Origin: CAYYNP01 sp964472545
GTDB lineage: Bacteria > Planctomycetota > Planctomycetia > Pirellulales > Thermoguttaceae
DNA: 23,887 bases
NCBI GenBank assembly: GCA_964472545.1
Contig: CAYYNP010000145.1
Span: 1-23,887, forward strand
Direction: 5' to 3'
Numbering within the stretch: the first letter of the stretch is position 1; each line of letters begins with the position of its first letter. Below are positions 9,001 to 16,559 of this stretch, one piece after another. A program made the translations under genes and the position numbers. Under the pieces are notes generated by a model. It saw nothing but the letters and a program-made list of their open reading frames with translations. It did not search any database and was not told the origin of the DNA.

Positions 9001-9184
9001 CGTGGCATTGGGGCAACTCGCCGAACCGGGCACCGATCCGGGCGAATTCTCCCTGGTATTTGTCTCCGGCTTCGGCCAGCAGCCGCAGCAGGGAACCATC
9101 ACTGTGGTGCCGGAGCCGGGCACGGCGGCGCTTCTGGTGGGCGCCTTGGCGGGTCTGTTGCTGCTGTGGCGCCGCCGGCGGTGA
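6071..9184 (+). CDS. Large repeat-containing PEP-CTERM surface protein with dockerin-like repeats
   Basis: This 1037-residue exported protein starts with a signal peptide (1-26) and then WRGNTDGFWHHPANWSPRLP, an opening common in planctomycete surface proteins. Residues 50-830 are Gly/Thr/Asn-rich beta-strand repeats, probably a beta-solenoid. Two full modules of exactly 216 residues start at the codons near 6764 and 7412, and a third, diverged and truncated, starts near 8060. Each full module ends in a stretch like NNxGTxRKSxGxGTS. Residues about 836-905 hold two EF-hand-like loops (NADQNVDGQDI and GDGIVDGQDI), a dockerin-type calcium-binding pair. A domain shared with the genes at 19325 and 19915 follows. 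The C-terminus is a PEP-CTERM signal: VVPEPG, a membrane helix and RRRR. An exosortase, not in the window, would process it. AAAGGG six bases before the ATG at 6071 supports this start over the upstream ATG at 6065. The ligand is unknown. Confidence 0.92.
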   Translation: MNRVVRSLGALAAFWAVFTAAADVAAVVVEWRGNTDGFWHHPANWSPRLPDALDDVTIDRTGNITVTHSSTSTPINSLVCKENLVLSGGDLPLAAASTIDGKLTLSGGILSGDGDLTLGGGVSWTASGMRGVGKTTIGAGSTCTVGGTLVWVEERSLENAGTIVLASTEKLVGTRGPSLANLAGGTIDVQSDGDVEISDSHQAAITNLGTFKKSAGTGLTEVEWKFDNMNRVDVESGALYFNGGGTSNGSFSTAAGTELLFGGEHVLTGSSFTNLGRITLANSGSKTTTFTGDIAVSGDVSVNGNLTVHGDATFDSLRFTGGALGGSGTTVIPSGGSVEISGTSPQLGDGRTFRNGGTAVFIGGSRFLGGDNAVWDNLDEALFDIRGDGSLEPFFPHFRPTFNNVGTLRKSGGGGTSSVAWSVNNSGTIENQQGTLEFTLPFYSTGTVDAQSGTLQISGGGVSNGNFAVAAGAELLFSGNHNLTGATFNNQGTIALADSQYMTTVFNRDVTIDGAVTLAGNLTVNGVGTFHDFQWQAGSLAGAGRIRIRQGGTLDISAAEPKLAGRQTFENLGTAYLTGPSRLLGGNGAVWENLPGSVFDVRGDGGLGTASASYQATFNNAGTFRKSAGAGTSDVNWKFNNSGALVSQTGTLRFFDTVDSTGTIDVTGGVLEFFGGGTSTGEAADVTVGPNGVLRFDQPFAFEAGASLTSAGSLETTATTLTLRDDVNLQSGSELVAALGSSANGRISTGADFIIGDDVTLTLEPVGVGAPGEITRTLIAARSVVGTFDNVPPVHVPGSNEGSGHLGLGVFHQGIDYVVLSGSVKRVTTSYLVAAGGDSNADQNVDGQDIFNLIKWFSRPGDPPNRTWLQCDTAGGLLGRGDGIVDGQDITALISNFTGDAGPVEPGSATAQYDPATGEFNVSVDGVMSWSLNSGGQFNGNGLDGALDLLSTGGQMASANQNTVGAGSFSDTLIGSDVALGQLAEPGTDPGEFSLVFVSGFGQQPQQGTITVVPEPGTAALLVGALAGLLLLWRRRR

Positions 9185-9350
9185 CCGCGCAGGAATCGCC
9201 GGCGCGATCCGGCAGCGCGTCAGATTCTACCAAGTTTACCCGTCTGTCATCTCTTGCCAAACTCCCCGTAAGAGGTTGCAATCGCGGCCCAATGGGTTAA
9301 AGTATGGGGATACAGTTTGCGGCGCGCATCCCGGCAGCGCTGACGTAACC

Positions 9351-9377
9351 TCGCGAAACTCGGCAGCAGTTTCGCGA
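9351..9377. terminator. Hairpin after the large PEP-CTERM gene
   Basis: A perfect 10-bp stem (9351-9360 with 9368-9377) surrounds a 7-base loop about 170 bases after the stop codon at 9184. No T run follows, so ending transcription is only a possible role. Confidence 0.3.
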
Positions 9378-9695
9378 ACGCCGGCGAGCCCGCACCGCTT
9401 TACTACTACATCTAGCGAATAGGCTCGCCCTGTCACAGGATGTAAACCGTAGAGCTGCTTCCCTTGGCAGGCCCCATCACAACCACCCGTGTGTCGATTC
9501 ACTCCCTGCCGACCGCGGTCGCGCCGGCCACGATCACCCGCCCCCTTTTGGATAAGCAAAGCCCCCCACTTTCATACTCCTGCCCAGTCGGCAGCCGGGA
9601 AAGCCGGCTGACCGAGGGGTACCTTACGGTCCCGGCCGTTTCCCGATAGAATTCAAGAAGATGCCAATTGTCGAACCTGCCGTCGAACCTGTGAG

Positions 9696-9701
9696 TATAA
9701 T
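9696..9701 (+). promoter_or_regulatory. Candidate -10 box of the hydrolase-MMPL operon
   Basis: A perfect TATAAT lies 45 bases before the ATG at 9747. TTGTCG (9668-9673) is 22 bases upstream, too far for a standard promoter; no better -35 was found. It supports the ATG at 9747 over the TTG at 9708, which would fall almost on the predicted transcription start. Confidence 0.35.
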
Positions 9702-9746
9702 AGAGGTTTGTCCCCAGGCGCGCACGAGACTTTGACGGAACCCAAT

Positions 9747-10538
9747 ATGATTTGCCACGAGCCTGTTCGCTATGTTGAGGTCGGCAACGGACCTCGGACG
9801 GTGGTCCTTCTGCACGGTCTGTTCGGCGGTCCGGAAAACTGGCGTTACACGATGGAAACACTGGGAGACAGCTATCGTTTCGTGGCGTTGCAGTTTCCCA
9901 TCGACATGCACGTGAACCGCCAGCATCGCGATTTCCGGTCGATCCGCCAATTGACCGATCACGTCGAGCGGCTGTTCGACGAATTGGATCTGGAAGAGGC
10001 CGTTCTGTGCGGCAACTCGTTGGGCGGCCACGTGGCGATCGACTTCAGCCTCTTGCACCCGGCCCGCGTCTCGCAACTCGTGCTCACCGGCAGCGCGGGG
10101 CTCTTCGAGCGAAGCCTCAGTGGTGGCAAGGTCCCGCGAGTCAGCCGCACGATGATCCGTGAGCGGACGGCCGAGATCTTCCACGACCCGGTACATATCA
10201 CCGACGAATTGGTCGACGACGTCTACGAGATGCTGTCCAACCGCGGCTACGTCCGCTTCCTCATCCGGATTGCCAAGGCAACGCGGAACTTCAATATGAA
10301 GGAGGAATTGGGCAAGCTCGATCTGCCGACGTTGGTGATCTGGGGGCGGGACGACCAGATCACGCCGCCGTTCGTGGCCCAGGAATTTCGCGACGGCATT
10401 CGCAACGCCCGATTGGCCTTCATCGACCACTGCGGTCATGCCCCGCCGATCGAGCAGCCCGAGGCGTTCACCCAACTCTTGGGTGAGTTCCTGGCCGAAC
10501 CGGCTTCGACGTATTCCCCCGCAGGCAGGATGCCATGA
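9747..10538 (+). CDS. Alpha/beta-hydrolase-fold protein
   Basis: This 263-residue protein has the canonical alpha/beta hydrolase fold and no signal peptide, so it is probably cytoplasmic. The oxyanion-hole region is LLHGLFGGPENW (21-32), the nucleophile elbow is CGNSLGGH with Ser91, the acid is Asp202 or Asp203 in VIWGRDDQITPP, and the base is His231 in DHCGHAPP. The triad is complete and the cap (about 115-190) is of ordinary size. This family covers esterases, lipases and C-C bond hydrolases; the substrate cannot be read here. Its TGA overlaps the ATG of the MMPL gene (ATGA at 10535-10538), so the two are very likely translated together, and the hydrolase may act on a lipid or ester handled by that transporter (inference). 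Confidence 0.95.
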   Translation: MICHEPVRYVEVGNGPRTVVLLHGLFGGPENWRYTMETLGDSYRFVALQFPIDMHVNRQHRDFRSIRQLTDHVERLFDELDLEEAVLCGNSLGGHVAIDFSLLHPARVSQLVLTGSAGLFERSLSGGKVPRVSRTMIRERTAEIFHDPVHITDELVDDVYEMLSNRGYVRFLIRIAKATRNFNMKEELGKLDLPTLVIWGRDDQITPPFVAQEFRDGIRNARLAFIDHCGHAPPIEQPEAFTQLLGEFLAEPASTYSPAGRMP

Positions 10539-12790
10539 GCGACGGGCCTCGGGCAGCGAACCGGACGTCGCTGCTTTGCCCGTGGGCCATCTTGGCGGTG
10601 ATGGCGCTCTCCTTGTTTGTGATCGCCCAAGGCGTGATCGGGGCCCTGGACAGCAACGCCAACGATCCGCGGCAGTGGCTCCCGCGCGGCTACGATGAGG
10701 CCAAGACGTATCAGTGGCTGCAGGACCATTTCGGCCAAGACGAGATCACCATCGTCAGTTGGCCCGGCTGTAATCTGACGGACGAACGCATCGCGCGCCT
10801 GAAAACGGCGCTGCTGGATCCGCGGGACGAGGGATACTACAGCCGCGCCATCACCGGGCCGGAGATGTTCCAGCAGCTCTGCGAACGGCCGCTGTTTCTG
10901 AGCGGGCGCGAGGCGTTCTATCGCCTGCGCGGCACGCTGATCGGCGACGACGGCACGACCTGCCTGGTTCTGTTCATTTCCGAGAAGGGCGTCGAAGATC
11001 GCACGGCCGCCGTCAACTATGTGATCGAAACGGCCCAGCGTGAGTGTGGCCTCGATCGCGACGCGCTGCGGCTGGCCGGGCCTACCGTCGACGCGGCCAC
11101 GATCGACGTCGAGAGCCAGCGACTGCTGCTGCCGCTGGCGGGCATCTCGGCGGTGGTCGCTTTCGCCTTGGCCTGGTGGCTCCTGGGGCGATTCCGCTTG
11201 GCGGTGATCGTGCTGGCCGGGGCGATCTACGCCACCGGCGTCACGCTGACGATCTTGTACTATACCGGCGGCTCGATGAACCTGCTGATGACCATGCTGC
11301 CGCCGCTGGTCTATCTGCTGAGCATTTCTTCGGCCGTACACCTGGTCAACTACTATCGCGACGCGGTGGCCGAGGTCGGTCCGCAGGCGGCGCCGCGAAC
11401 GGCGCTGATCCAAGGATGCCGGCCGTGTCTGCTCGCGTCGGCCACTACGGCGGTGGGCCTGGCGTCGTTGGCGGTCAGCACGATCGTTCCGATCGAGATG
11501 TTCGGGATCTACTCGGCCGTGGGGATGATCGTCGGTTTGATCGTCACGTTGGCTTATTTGCCGGCCGCATTGGCCCTGTGGCCGCTGCCCGACAGCCGCC
11601 CGACGGACGGCCAGACGCCGGCCGAACGATCCTCGGACCTGATCGATCGCGCCACGAGGTTCATCTGCCGCTGGCACGCACCGCTGACGATCGGCGGCAT
11701 TCTGTTGATGGTCGGATCGGGCCTGGGCGTCTTCTTGCTCGAGTCGACCGTACGGCTGCAGTATCGTTTCCCGGCAGAGAGCCTCATCATCCGTGACTAC
11801 ACTTGGTTGGAGGAGAACCTCGGGCCGCTGGTCCCGTTGGAGGTTGTGCTCCACTTCGACGACGACTGCCCGTTGGACATCCTCGAGCAGATGGAATTGG
11901 TCGCCGAGGCGGAAGAGGCGATCAAGGCCCGGCCCGAGGTGGGCGCCACGATGTCGGCGGTCGATTTCGCTCCGCCGCTGCCACAAGGCACTCGCATCGT
12001 CGACGTGGGGCTGCGGACGATCCTTCGCGAGCGTCTGCTGGCATCCCGCCACCGCTACGTCGACGCTCATTTCTTGGCCGACGGCGAGAACGAGAACGGC
12101 CAGCCGGAGGAACTGTGGCGGATCAGCGTCCGGGCCGACGCCTTGGGAAACGTCGACTACGGCCGCTTCGTCGATACGCTGCAGGCGTGCGTCGCCCCGG
12201 TACTTGCGGCCAACGACCGCGGCGGCGTGCGGGCAACCTACACCGGCGTGATCCCGCTGATCTACAAGGCCCAACGCGAACTGCTGAATGACCTGGCCAA
12301 GAGCTTTCTTCTGGCGTTCGGCGCGATCGCCGTCGTGATGGTCGTGATCCTGGCCAGCCCGCCCGCAGGCATGTTGGCGATGATCCCCAACGCCTTTCCC
12401 GCGGTGGTCGTATTCGGACTGATGGGCCTCTGCACACTGAAGATCGAGATCGGTTCGGTGATGACCGCCAGCGCCGCCTTGGGGATTGCCGTGGACGACA
12501 CGTTCCACTACCTCACGTGGTTTCGCCGGGGAATCCGCGACGGCATGTCGCGGCGCAGAGCGCTGAAGTTCGCCTACCGCCGATGTGCCGGCGCGATGCT
12601 CTGCACCACGCTGATCTGCGGGGCCGGATTGCTGGTCTTTTCGCTCAGTTCCTTCATGCCCATCGTGCGCTTCGCCCGGCTGATGGCCACGCTTCTGGCC
12701 GCGGCACTGATCGGCGATTTGATCTTGCTGCCGGCGATGCTGGCCGGTCCGCTGGGCCGCGTGTTTGCGCGGCGGGCGAAGCGCGAGTGA
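10535..12790 (+). CDS. MMPL/RND-superfamily transporter
   Basis: This 751-residue inner-membrane protein has the duplicated RND layout. TM1 is at about 13-36 and a periplasmic domain spans about 37-195. Helices 2-6 lie at about 196-350 and include the sterol-sensing-like segment AGAIYATGVTLTILYY. A cytoplasmic linker spans about 351-380, TM7 is at about 383-402, and a second periplasmic domain follows. The C-terminal helix bundle runs from about 590 to 745. The acidic pair in GIAVDDTFHYL (near residue 655) matches the proton-relay position of MMPL proteins. Members of this group move lipids, hopanoids or other hydrophobic molecules using the proton gradient. The length is short for AcrB-type pumps but normal for MMPL proteins. 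No membrane-fusion or outer-membrane partner is nearby. It is coupled to the upstream hydrolase by a 4-base overlap; the cargo is unknown. Confidence 0.94.
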   Translation: MSDGPRAANRTSLLCPWAILAVMALSLFVIAQGVIGALDSNANDPRQWLPRGYDEAKTYQWLQDHFGQDEITIVSWPGCNLTDERIARLKTALLDPRDEGYYSRAITGPEMFQQLCERPLFLSGREAFYRLRGTLIGDDGTTCLVLFISEKGVEDRTAAVNYVIETAQRECGLDRDALRLAGPTVDAATIDVESQRLLLPLAGISAVVAFALAWWLLGRFRLAVIVLAGAIYATGVTLTILYYTGGSMNLLMTMLPPLVYLLSISSAVHLVNYYRDAVAEVGPQAAPRTALIQGCRPCLLASATTAVGLASLAVSTIVPIEMFGIYSAVGMIVGLIVTLAYLPAALALWPLPDSRPTDGQTPAERSSDLIDRATRFICRWHAPLTIGGILLMVGSGLGVFLLESTVRLQYRFPAESLIIRDYTWLEENLGPLVPLEVVLHFDDDCPLDILEQMELVAEAEEAIKARPEVGATMSAVDFAPPLPQGTRIVDVGLRTILRERLLASRHRYVDAHFLADGENENGQPEELWRISVRADALGNVDYGRFVDTLQACVAPVLAANDRGGVRATYTGVIPLIYKAQRELLNDLAKSFLLAFGAIAVVMVVILASPPAGMLAMIPNAFPAVVVFGLMGLCTLKIEIGSVMTASAALGIAVDDTFHYLTWFRRGIRDGMSRRRALKFAYRRCAGAMLCTTLICGAGLLVFSLSSFMPIVRFARLMATLLAAALIGDLILLPAMLAGPLGRVFARRAKRE

Positions 12791-12791
12791 G

Positions 12792-12904
12792 CATAAAGCC
12801 GCGACCGGTGGTCGCGTCGGATGCACTGCGGAACATTGCGTTTCGCGCGTGGTCCAACCGTAGTTTATACATGCACGGGCGCGACCACCGGTCGCGGCTT
12901 TATG
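12792..12904. repeat. Perfect 25-bp inverted repeat, paired REP-like element
   Basis: Arms 12792-12816 and 12880-12904 are exact reverse complements over 25 bases, around a 63-base spacer. Each arm also contains its own hairpin (CGCGACC, GGT, GGTCGCG), so the unit is two REP-like hairpins in opposite orientation, the layout of a BIME. It sits between two convergent genes: the left arm starts one base after the MMPL stop, and the right arm contains the stop codon of the minus-strand gene. It may act as a shared two-way terminator or mRNA end. Confidence 0.8.
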
Positions 12905-14141
12905 ACGGCTTGGCCGATCGCTTCATCAGTGCGACGACCTTCGCCGGGTCGACTTGGACGCCAAGCCCCGGCCCGTCGGGCACTTCGAGCACGTCGCCCT
13001 TGGGGGCCAGCGGCCTGACGAGTACGTCGTCGGTAAGAAACTGCGGGCCGTTCAACGCCGCGGGCTTCTTCAAGCCAAAGGCACCGTAGAGCCCCAACGT
13101 GGCGGCCAAGGAAATATCCGGATCGCAGAGCCCGCTGCCCAGCCACATCAGGCCGGCGTCTTCGAGGATCTCGATCTGCCGCTTGGCCGAAAGGAGCCCA
13201 CCGGTCCGCGAGGGCTTCATGGCCACGCCGTCGAGCATCTTCAGGCGGATGAACTCGACGAGTTCGACCGGCGAGACGACGCCCTCATCCATCAGGATCG
13301 GCAAGGCCCCCTGCTTCTTCAACGTCCGATAGCCGCTGAGACGATTGGGGCGGATCGGGGCCTCGAGCACGTCGACGCCGGCATCGGCCAGTTTCGGCGC
13401 GGCCGCGAGTGCCGTGGCCGGGTCGTAGCCGCCGTTGGCGTCGGCCCACAAGAAGCCCTTCGGGACTAGCCGGCGGACGCGTCGGGTCAGTTCGACGTCG
13501 AACTTCGGATCCGGTGCCACCTTGATGTTGAAGTTGCGATAGCCGCGCTTCCGCCCGGCGTCGATCACGGCGTCGACGTCGTCGAGTTCCCGCACGTTGA
13601 CCGTCCAACTCAGCCGCAACGGTCCGCCGCGCGGCCGTCCCCACATCGCCGCCAGCGAGCGGTTCTTCAAACGGCCGGCCAAATCGTGCAGCGCCAGATC
13701 GAGCCCTGCCCGGGTGATCGGCATGGCGGTCGTAAACGACGGGGCCAGGCCTTTGTCCATCGCCTTATGGGCACCGGCGATATCCAGCGGGTCGCGGCCC
13801 AGCAGCGTGGGGGCCAGGTAGTCGCGCATCACGATCGTCGACGTGTCGAGCGTCTCATAGCTCCAGCGCCCCACCGGCACGCTCTGGCCCCAGCCGACCG
13901 TCCCCTCATCGGCCGTAATCTTCACCGCCACCGCCGCCCGGCCGTAGGAACCGCCGGGCCCCTCGAAGAACTTGAAAAAGCCGACCGTTCTGTATCGCAT
14001 GGGAAAGACTTCGATGCGATCGATCTTCACGCCGGCCGGCGTGGCCACGCCAACTCGAGCCGACGTCCCCAAGGCGGCGATCACCGAAGCAGTGAGGAAA
14101 CGGCGGCGGGTGGTCCCTGTGTGCGAGGCTCGCTTTGACAT
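12900..14141 (-). CDS. Tat-exported mandelate racemase/muconate lactonizing enzyme family protein
   Basis: This is a 413-residue enolase-superfamily protein. It opens with a twin-arginine signal (TTRRRFLTA, residues 10-18, then a hydrophobic stretch and a likely cut near 34), so it should be exported folded. The N-terminal capping domain spans about 38-165 and the barrel about 175-400. Metal ligands are Asp234 (WADANGG), Glu260 (VLEAPI) and Asp285 or Glu286 (LMDEGV). The two general bases of the MLE subgroup are present at Lys207 (FNIKVAP) and Lys309 (AMKPSRTGG), but the first Lys of the usual KxK motif is Asn205. It should catalyse an acid-sugar or dipeptide-type epimerisation, cycloisomerisation or dehydration; the substrate is unknown. 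GGAGA precedes the ATG at 14141, which also puts the Tat motif at the N-terminus. It is 49 bases downstream of the gene at 14191, possibly in one transcript. Confidence 0.94.
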   Translation of the reverse strand: MSKRASHTGTTRRRFLTASVIAALGTSARVGVATPAGVKIDRIEVFPMRYRTVGFFKFFEGPGGSYGRAAVAVKITADEGTVGWGQSVPVGRWSYETLDTSTIVMRDYLAPTLLGRDPLDIAGAHKAMDKGLAPSFTTAMPITRAGLDLALHDLAGRLKNRSLAAMWGRPRGGPLRLSWTVNVRELDDVDAVIDAGRKRGYRNFNIKVAPDPKFDVELTRRVRRLVPKGFLWADANGGYDPATALAAAPKLADAGVDVLEAPIRPNRLSGYRTLKKQGALPILMDEGVVSPVELVEFIRLKMLDGVAMKPSRTGGLLSAKRQIEILEDAGLMWLGSGLCDPDISLAATLGLYGAFGLKKPAALNGPQFLTDDVLVRPLAPKGDVLEVPDGPGLGVQVDPAKVVALMKRSAKPS

Positions 14142-14190
14142 CGTAGTTCTCCAAGTACACGCGTTGCGCCGGGTTGTACGGCAAAGGTCA

Positions 14191-14940
14191 TCAATGTTGA
14201 GGAACCCGTCTCTTGCAGAATTCACGCAGCGTTTGCCGCGCCCCCAGACAACCCGCTCGCAGCCGAAACGTCGCGTCTGATTCCAGGGACTCCGGCGGCA
14301 GCGAAGCCAGGACCTCGTCCTCACCGCGTTCGCTGAGCGCCAGGATACAGTATGCGGAGAGCACGGGAAACGAGCCGTCTATTGCTTCCGCGATCTCGAA
14401 GCTGGCGATCGTGTGGTCCTGTGAGACTTGGCGGAGCATTAGGTATTCCAAGGTAATCTCGGCGCTTCCGCCGACTGGCCCGTTGAAGACGGCTGGAGCA
14501 CTCGACCAGACGCGCTTGATCGTCGGCCAATCGGCCGTCCACCCGCCGAGCATGCGCGTTTTCAGGTTCTCTTTGCTTCCCGGCACGAAACGCGAAACCT
14601 CTTTGTAGAGCCACCCGAGGCCGCGTCTCAGCATAGCGAACGGCAGGATCACGAGTAGAAGAGGGAGCGTGAGCGTCAGCTCTGTCCATTCGCGCCAGAT
14701 TCTGCCCGCCCGTTGCCCACATGGCGCACATTTACCGGAGAAACGCGTTGCCGTGGTTGGGAGAATCAGCACCCCACATCGCCGACACGCCACCTTGCGT
14801 ACCACGTCGTTCGTCGTCTGGGGAGTGTCAATCAAAGCCGCACCAGGGGCCGCATCCACCGGGATTCGCAGACTACTCGATTGTTGTCCGGTAGACGTGA
14901 CGCTGTCAACCGCCGCATTTGCCAAGCGGCCGTATTCCAT
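14191..14940 (-). CDS. Hypothetical zinc-ribbon membrane protein
   Basis: I do not recognise this 249-residue protein. It has a CxxC-N15-CxxC zinc-ribbon-like knuckle (Cys52, Cys55, Cys71, Cys74; CRRCG and CAPCGQ), then one strongly hydrophobic segment (about 88-104), and a mostly helical C-terminal domain (about 125-249). The zinc ribbon may be on the cytoplasmic face. The ATG at 14940 was chosen; a GTG at 14988 would add 16 residues, and neither has a clear ribosome binding site. It diverges from the CinA-like gene at 15013 and lies just upstream of the Tat-exported enzyme on the same strand. A role in membrane-linked regulation or assembly is possible but unsupported. Confidence 0.72.
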   Translation of the reverse strand: MEYGRLANAAVDSVTSTGQQSSSLRIPVDAAPGAALIDTPQTTNDVVRKVACRRCGVLILPTTATRFSGKCAPCGQRAGRIWREWTELTLTLPLLLVILPFAMLRRGLGWLYKEVSRFVPGSKENLKTRMLGGWTADWPTIKRVWSSAPAVFNGPVGGSAEITLEYLMLRQVSQDHTIASFEIAEAIDGSFPVLSAYCILALSERGEDEVLASLPPESLESDATFRLRAGCLGARQTLREFCKRRVPQH

Positions 14941-15012
14941 TTCGGCTGATATGCTGCGACAATGGCGAGCCGTCCGATGTCTTGACACTGCTCATACCTG
15001 GGAGATGCTGGC

Positions 15013-16398
15013 ATGGCGGCGAAGACAGTGGCTGAGATCAACGCGAGTGAAGCCCCGCGGTCGAGGGCGCGTGTCAGCCGACGCTTGCCGAGAATTGGCC
15101 GACTGTCGTTGCTGGCGCTGGTTACCTGCTTCTTGCCGTCGGCAGTCCGTGCATCTTCGCTCGAAGACGACCAACAGCCGGTCGACTACGCCATCGTCGT
15201 CACCGGCGGTGAGTTGCTGGCCGGGGCGTTTGCCGACGGGCACACACACTTCTTGACCGGCACGCTGCGGCCGCTGGGGTTGCGGTGTGTGGGGTCGATC
15301 TGCGTGGACGACAAGCCGGCCGATATCGAGGAGGCACTCCGCTTCGCTACGAGTAAGGCGTCGCTGGTGATCGTCACCGGCGGCCTGGGACCGACCGATA
15401 ACGACATCACGCGGCAGACGCTCTCCGCGTTCACGGGCATTGCCGTGAAGGAGCAGCCTGAAGTGCTGGCGCAGATGGCGCGGCGTTTCGGTGTCCCGGT
15501 CGATCGGCTGCGGGCCAACTTGCGGCAACAGACGCAGGTGCCCACGCGCGGTACGTATCTGAAGAACACGCAGGGCACGGCCGTGGGGCTGGTCTTCGAG
15601 CCGGAAGAATCCGTGGTCGTCGCCCTGCCCGGGCCGCCGCGGGAGTTGCAGGCGATGGTCCGCGGCGAACTGGTGCCGTATCTGAGCCGGCGTTTCGGCA
15701 CGCGAATGCCGGGGTGTTCGCTGCGAGTGCGGTTCGTCGGGCTGGGCCAATCGCAGATCGACCAGACGCTCGAGGAGCACGTGTCGCTGCCGGACGACGT
15801 GACCGTGGCTTCGCAGTTCGAGGGCAGCCGCGTCGACTTCACGTTCATCCTGCCCGACGACACGCCTGAGGGCCGTCGGCGGCTGGACGAGTTGAAGCGG
15901 CAGGTTCTCGAACATCTCGGAGACAACGTCTATGCCACCGACGACACGACACTGGAGGAGCACGTCGTGCAATTGTTGGCCGAACGCAAGGCAACGCTCG
16001 CGTTGGCCGAGGCGGGCAGCGGCGGCAGCCTGACGGCGGCCCTTGCCACAGCGGAGGGAGCCGCCGAAGTGCTGGCCGGGGCCTACGTGGCAATGACCGA
16101 AGAGAAGCTCCGCCAATTGCTGGGCATTGCAGATGACCGATGGGCTGCCGCTGCTAAGGGAGCCGCCAAGATCGAACAACTGGCCTCCGCCGTGGCCGAC
16201 GCCACAGAGAGCCAGTGGACAGTGGCCGTCGGGGAGCCTCGGCGGGACGATGCTAAAGCCCTGTATCTGAACGTCGTCTTCCGGCGGCCGGACGGCGGCC
16301 TCGAGCATCAGCGAGTCCGACTCTACGGCAGCGGCGAGTTGGCGCGGACTCGGCTGAACACGCGGCTGCTGGACCAACTTCGGCGGAAGTTGCGATAG
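15013..16398 (+). CDS. CinA-like protein with export signal and degenerate deamidase domain
   Basis: This 461-residue protein is homologous to CinA, normally a cytoplasmic enzyme with an N-terminal MoCF (MoaB/MogA-like) domain and a C-terminal nicotinamide-nucleotide deamidase (PncC) domain. Here a positively charged stretch and a hydrophobic segment (about 29-47, ending SAVRASS) look like a signal peptide. The MoCF domain (about 58-225) is well kept: TGGELLAG at 64-71 and VTGGLGPTDNDITR at 121-134. A middle KH-like domain (about 226-310) follows. In the PncC domain (about 315-461) the catalytic motif, usually AESCTGG, reads AEAGSGG (332-338), so the family's catalytic Ser is Ala, and the later VAYS-type motif reads VAMT. 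The protein is probably not a deamidase and may act outside the cytoplasm. GGGAG lies 8 bases before the ATG. The glycosyltransferase gene follows 161 bases later. Confidence 0.92.
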   Translation: MAAKTVAEINASEAPRSRARVSRRLPRIGRLSLLALVTCFLPSAVRASSLEDDQQPVDYAIVVTGGELLAGAFADGHTHFLTGTLRPLGLRCVGSICVDDKPADIEEALRFATSKASLVIVTGGLGPTDNDITRQTLSAFTGIAVKEQPEVLAQMARRFGVPVDRLRANLRQQTQVPTRGTYLKNTQGTAVGLVFEPEESVVVALPGPPRELQAMVRGELVPYLSRRFGTRMPGCSLRVRFVGLGQSQIDQTLEEHVSLPDDVTVASQFEGSRVDFTFILPDDTPEGRRRLDELKRQVLEHLGDNVYATDDTTLEEHVVQLLAERKATLALAEAGSGGSLTAALATAEGAAEVLAGAYVAMTEEKLRQLLGIADDRWAAAAKGAAKIEQLASAVADATESQWTVAVGEPRRDDAKALYLNVVFRRPDGGLEHQRVRLYGSGELARTRLNTRLLDQLRRKLR

Positions 16399-16559
16399 CC
16401 TTGCCCTATTCACCCTACGCGAGGCCGGCTGCATCGCTACGCCTTGCGCCTGCCCAAACCGGTATTGGTCCGACGGCGTTGCGGGGGTATCTTCTTGGGC
16501 GTGCTCGCGCTTTGAAGAACCCGACAATCCACCGTCCTGGCCTTGCTCGGCCGAATCCC

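Larger units (their letters stand above)
9185..9746. other. Gene-free region with several hairpins
   Basis: These 562 bases contain no convincing gene. Three inverted repeats stand out: a perfect 10-bp stem at 9351-9360/9368-9377; an 8-bp stem with a long loop at 9383-9390/9422-9429; and a 7-bp stem at 9592-9598/9604-9610. The first two could end transcription of the PEP-CTERM gene, although no T run follows. Just before the next gene, GTCGAACCTG is directly repeated (9670-9679 and 9682-9691, modulo the joining CC), followed by the -10-like TATAAT. Confidence 0.5.

Noticed and set aside
6047..9016. Several long minus-strand frames opposite the large PEP-CTERM gene
   Set aside because: They are rich in Arg, Ala, Val and Gly without motifs, and mirror the repeats of the real gene.
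10436..12826. Long open frame on the minus strand opposite the MMPL gene (796 codons)
   Set aside because: Its translation is dominated by Arg, Gln, His, Asp and Gly with no hydrophobic core or motif, as expected from the antisense of a GC-rich gene. The plus strand encodes a clear membrane protein with a coupled partner.
14982..15010. TTGACA at 14982 as a promoter of the CinA-like gene
   Set aside because: At 17 bases spacing the -10 would be ATGCTG, only a few bases from the start codon and overlapping the ribosome binding site.
16401..16559. Start of the glycosyltransferase frame at the TTG at 16401
   Set aside because: The extra 53 residues have no family similarity and would begin 3 bases after the preceding stop; GT9 similarity begins exactly at the ATG at 16560.
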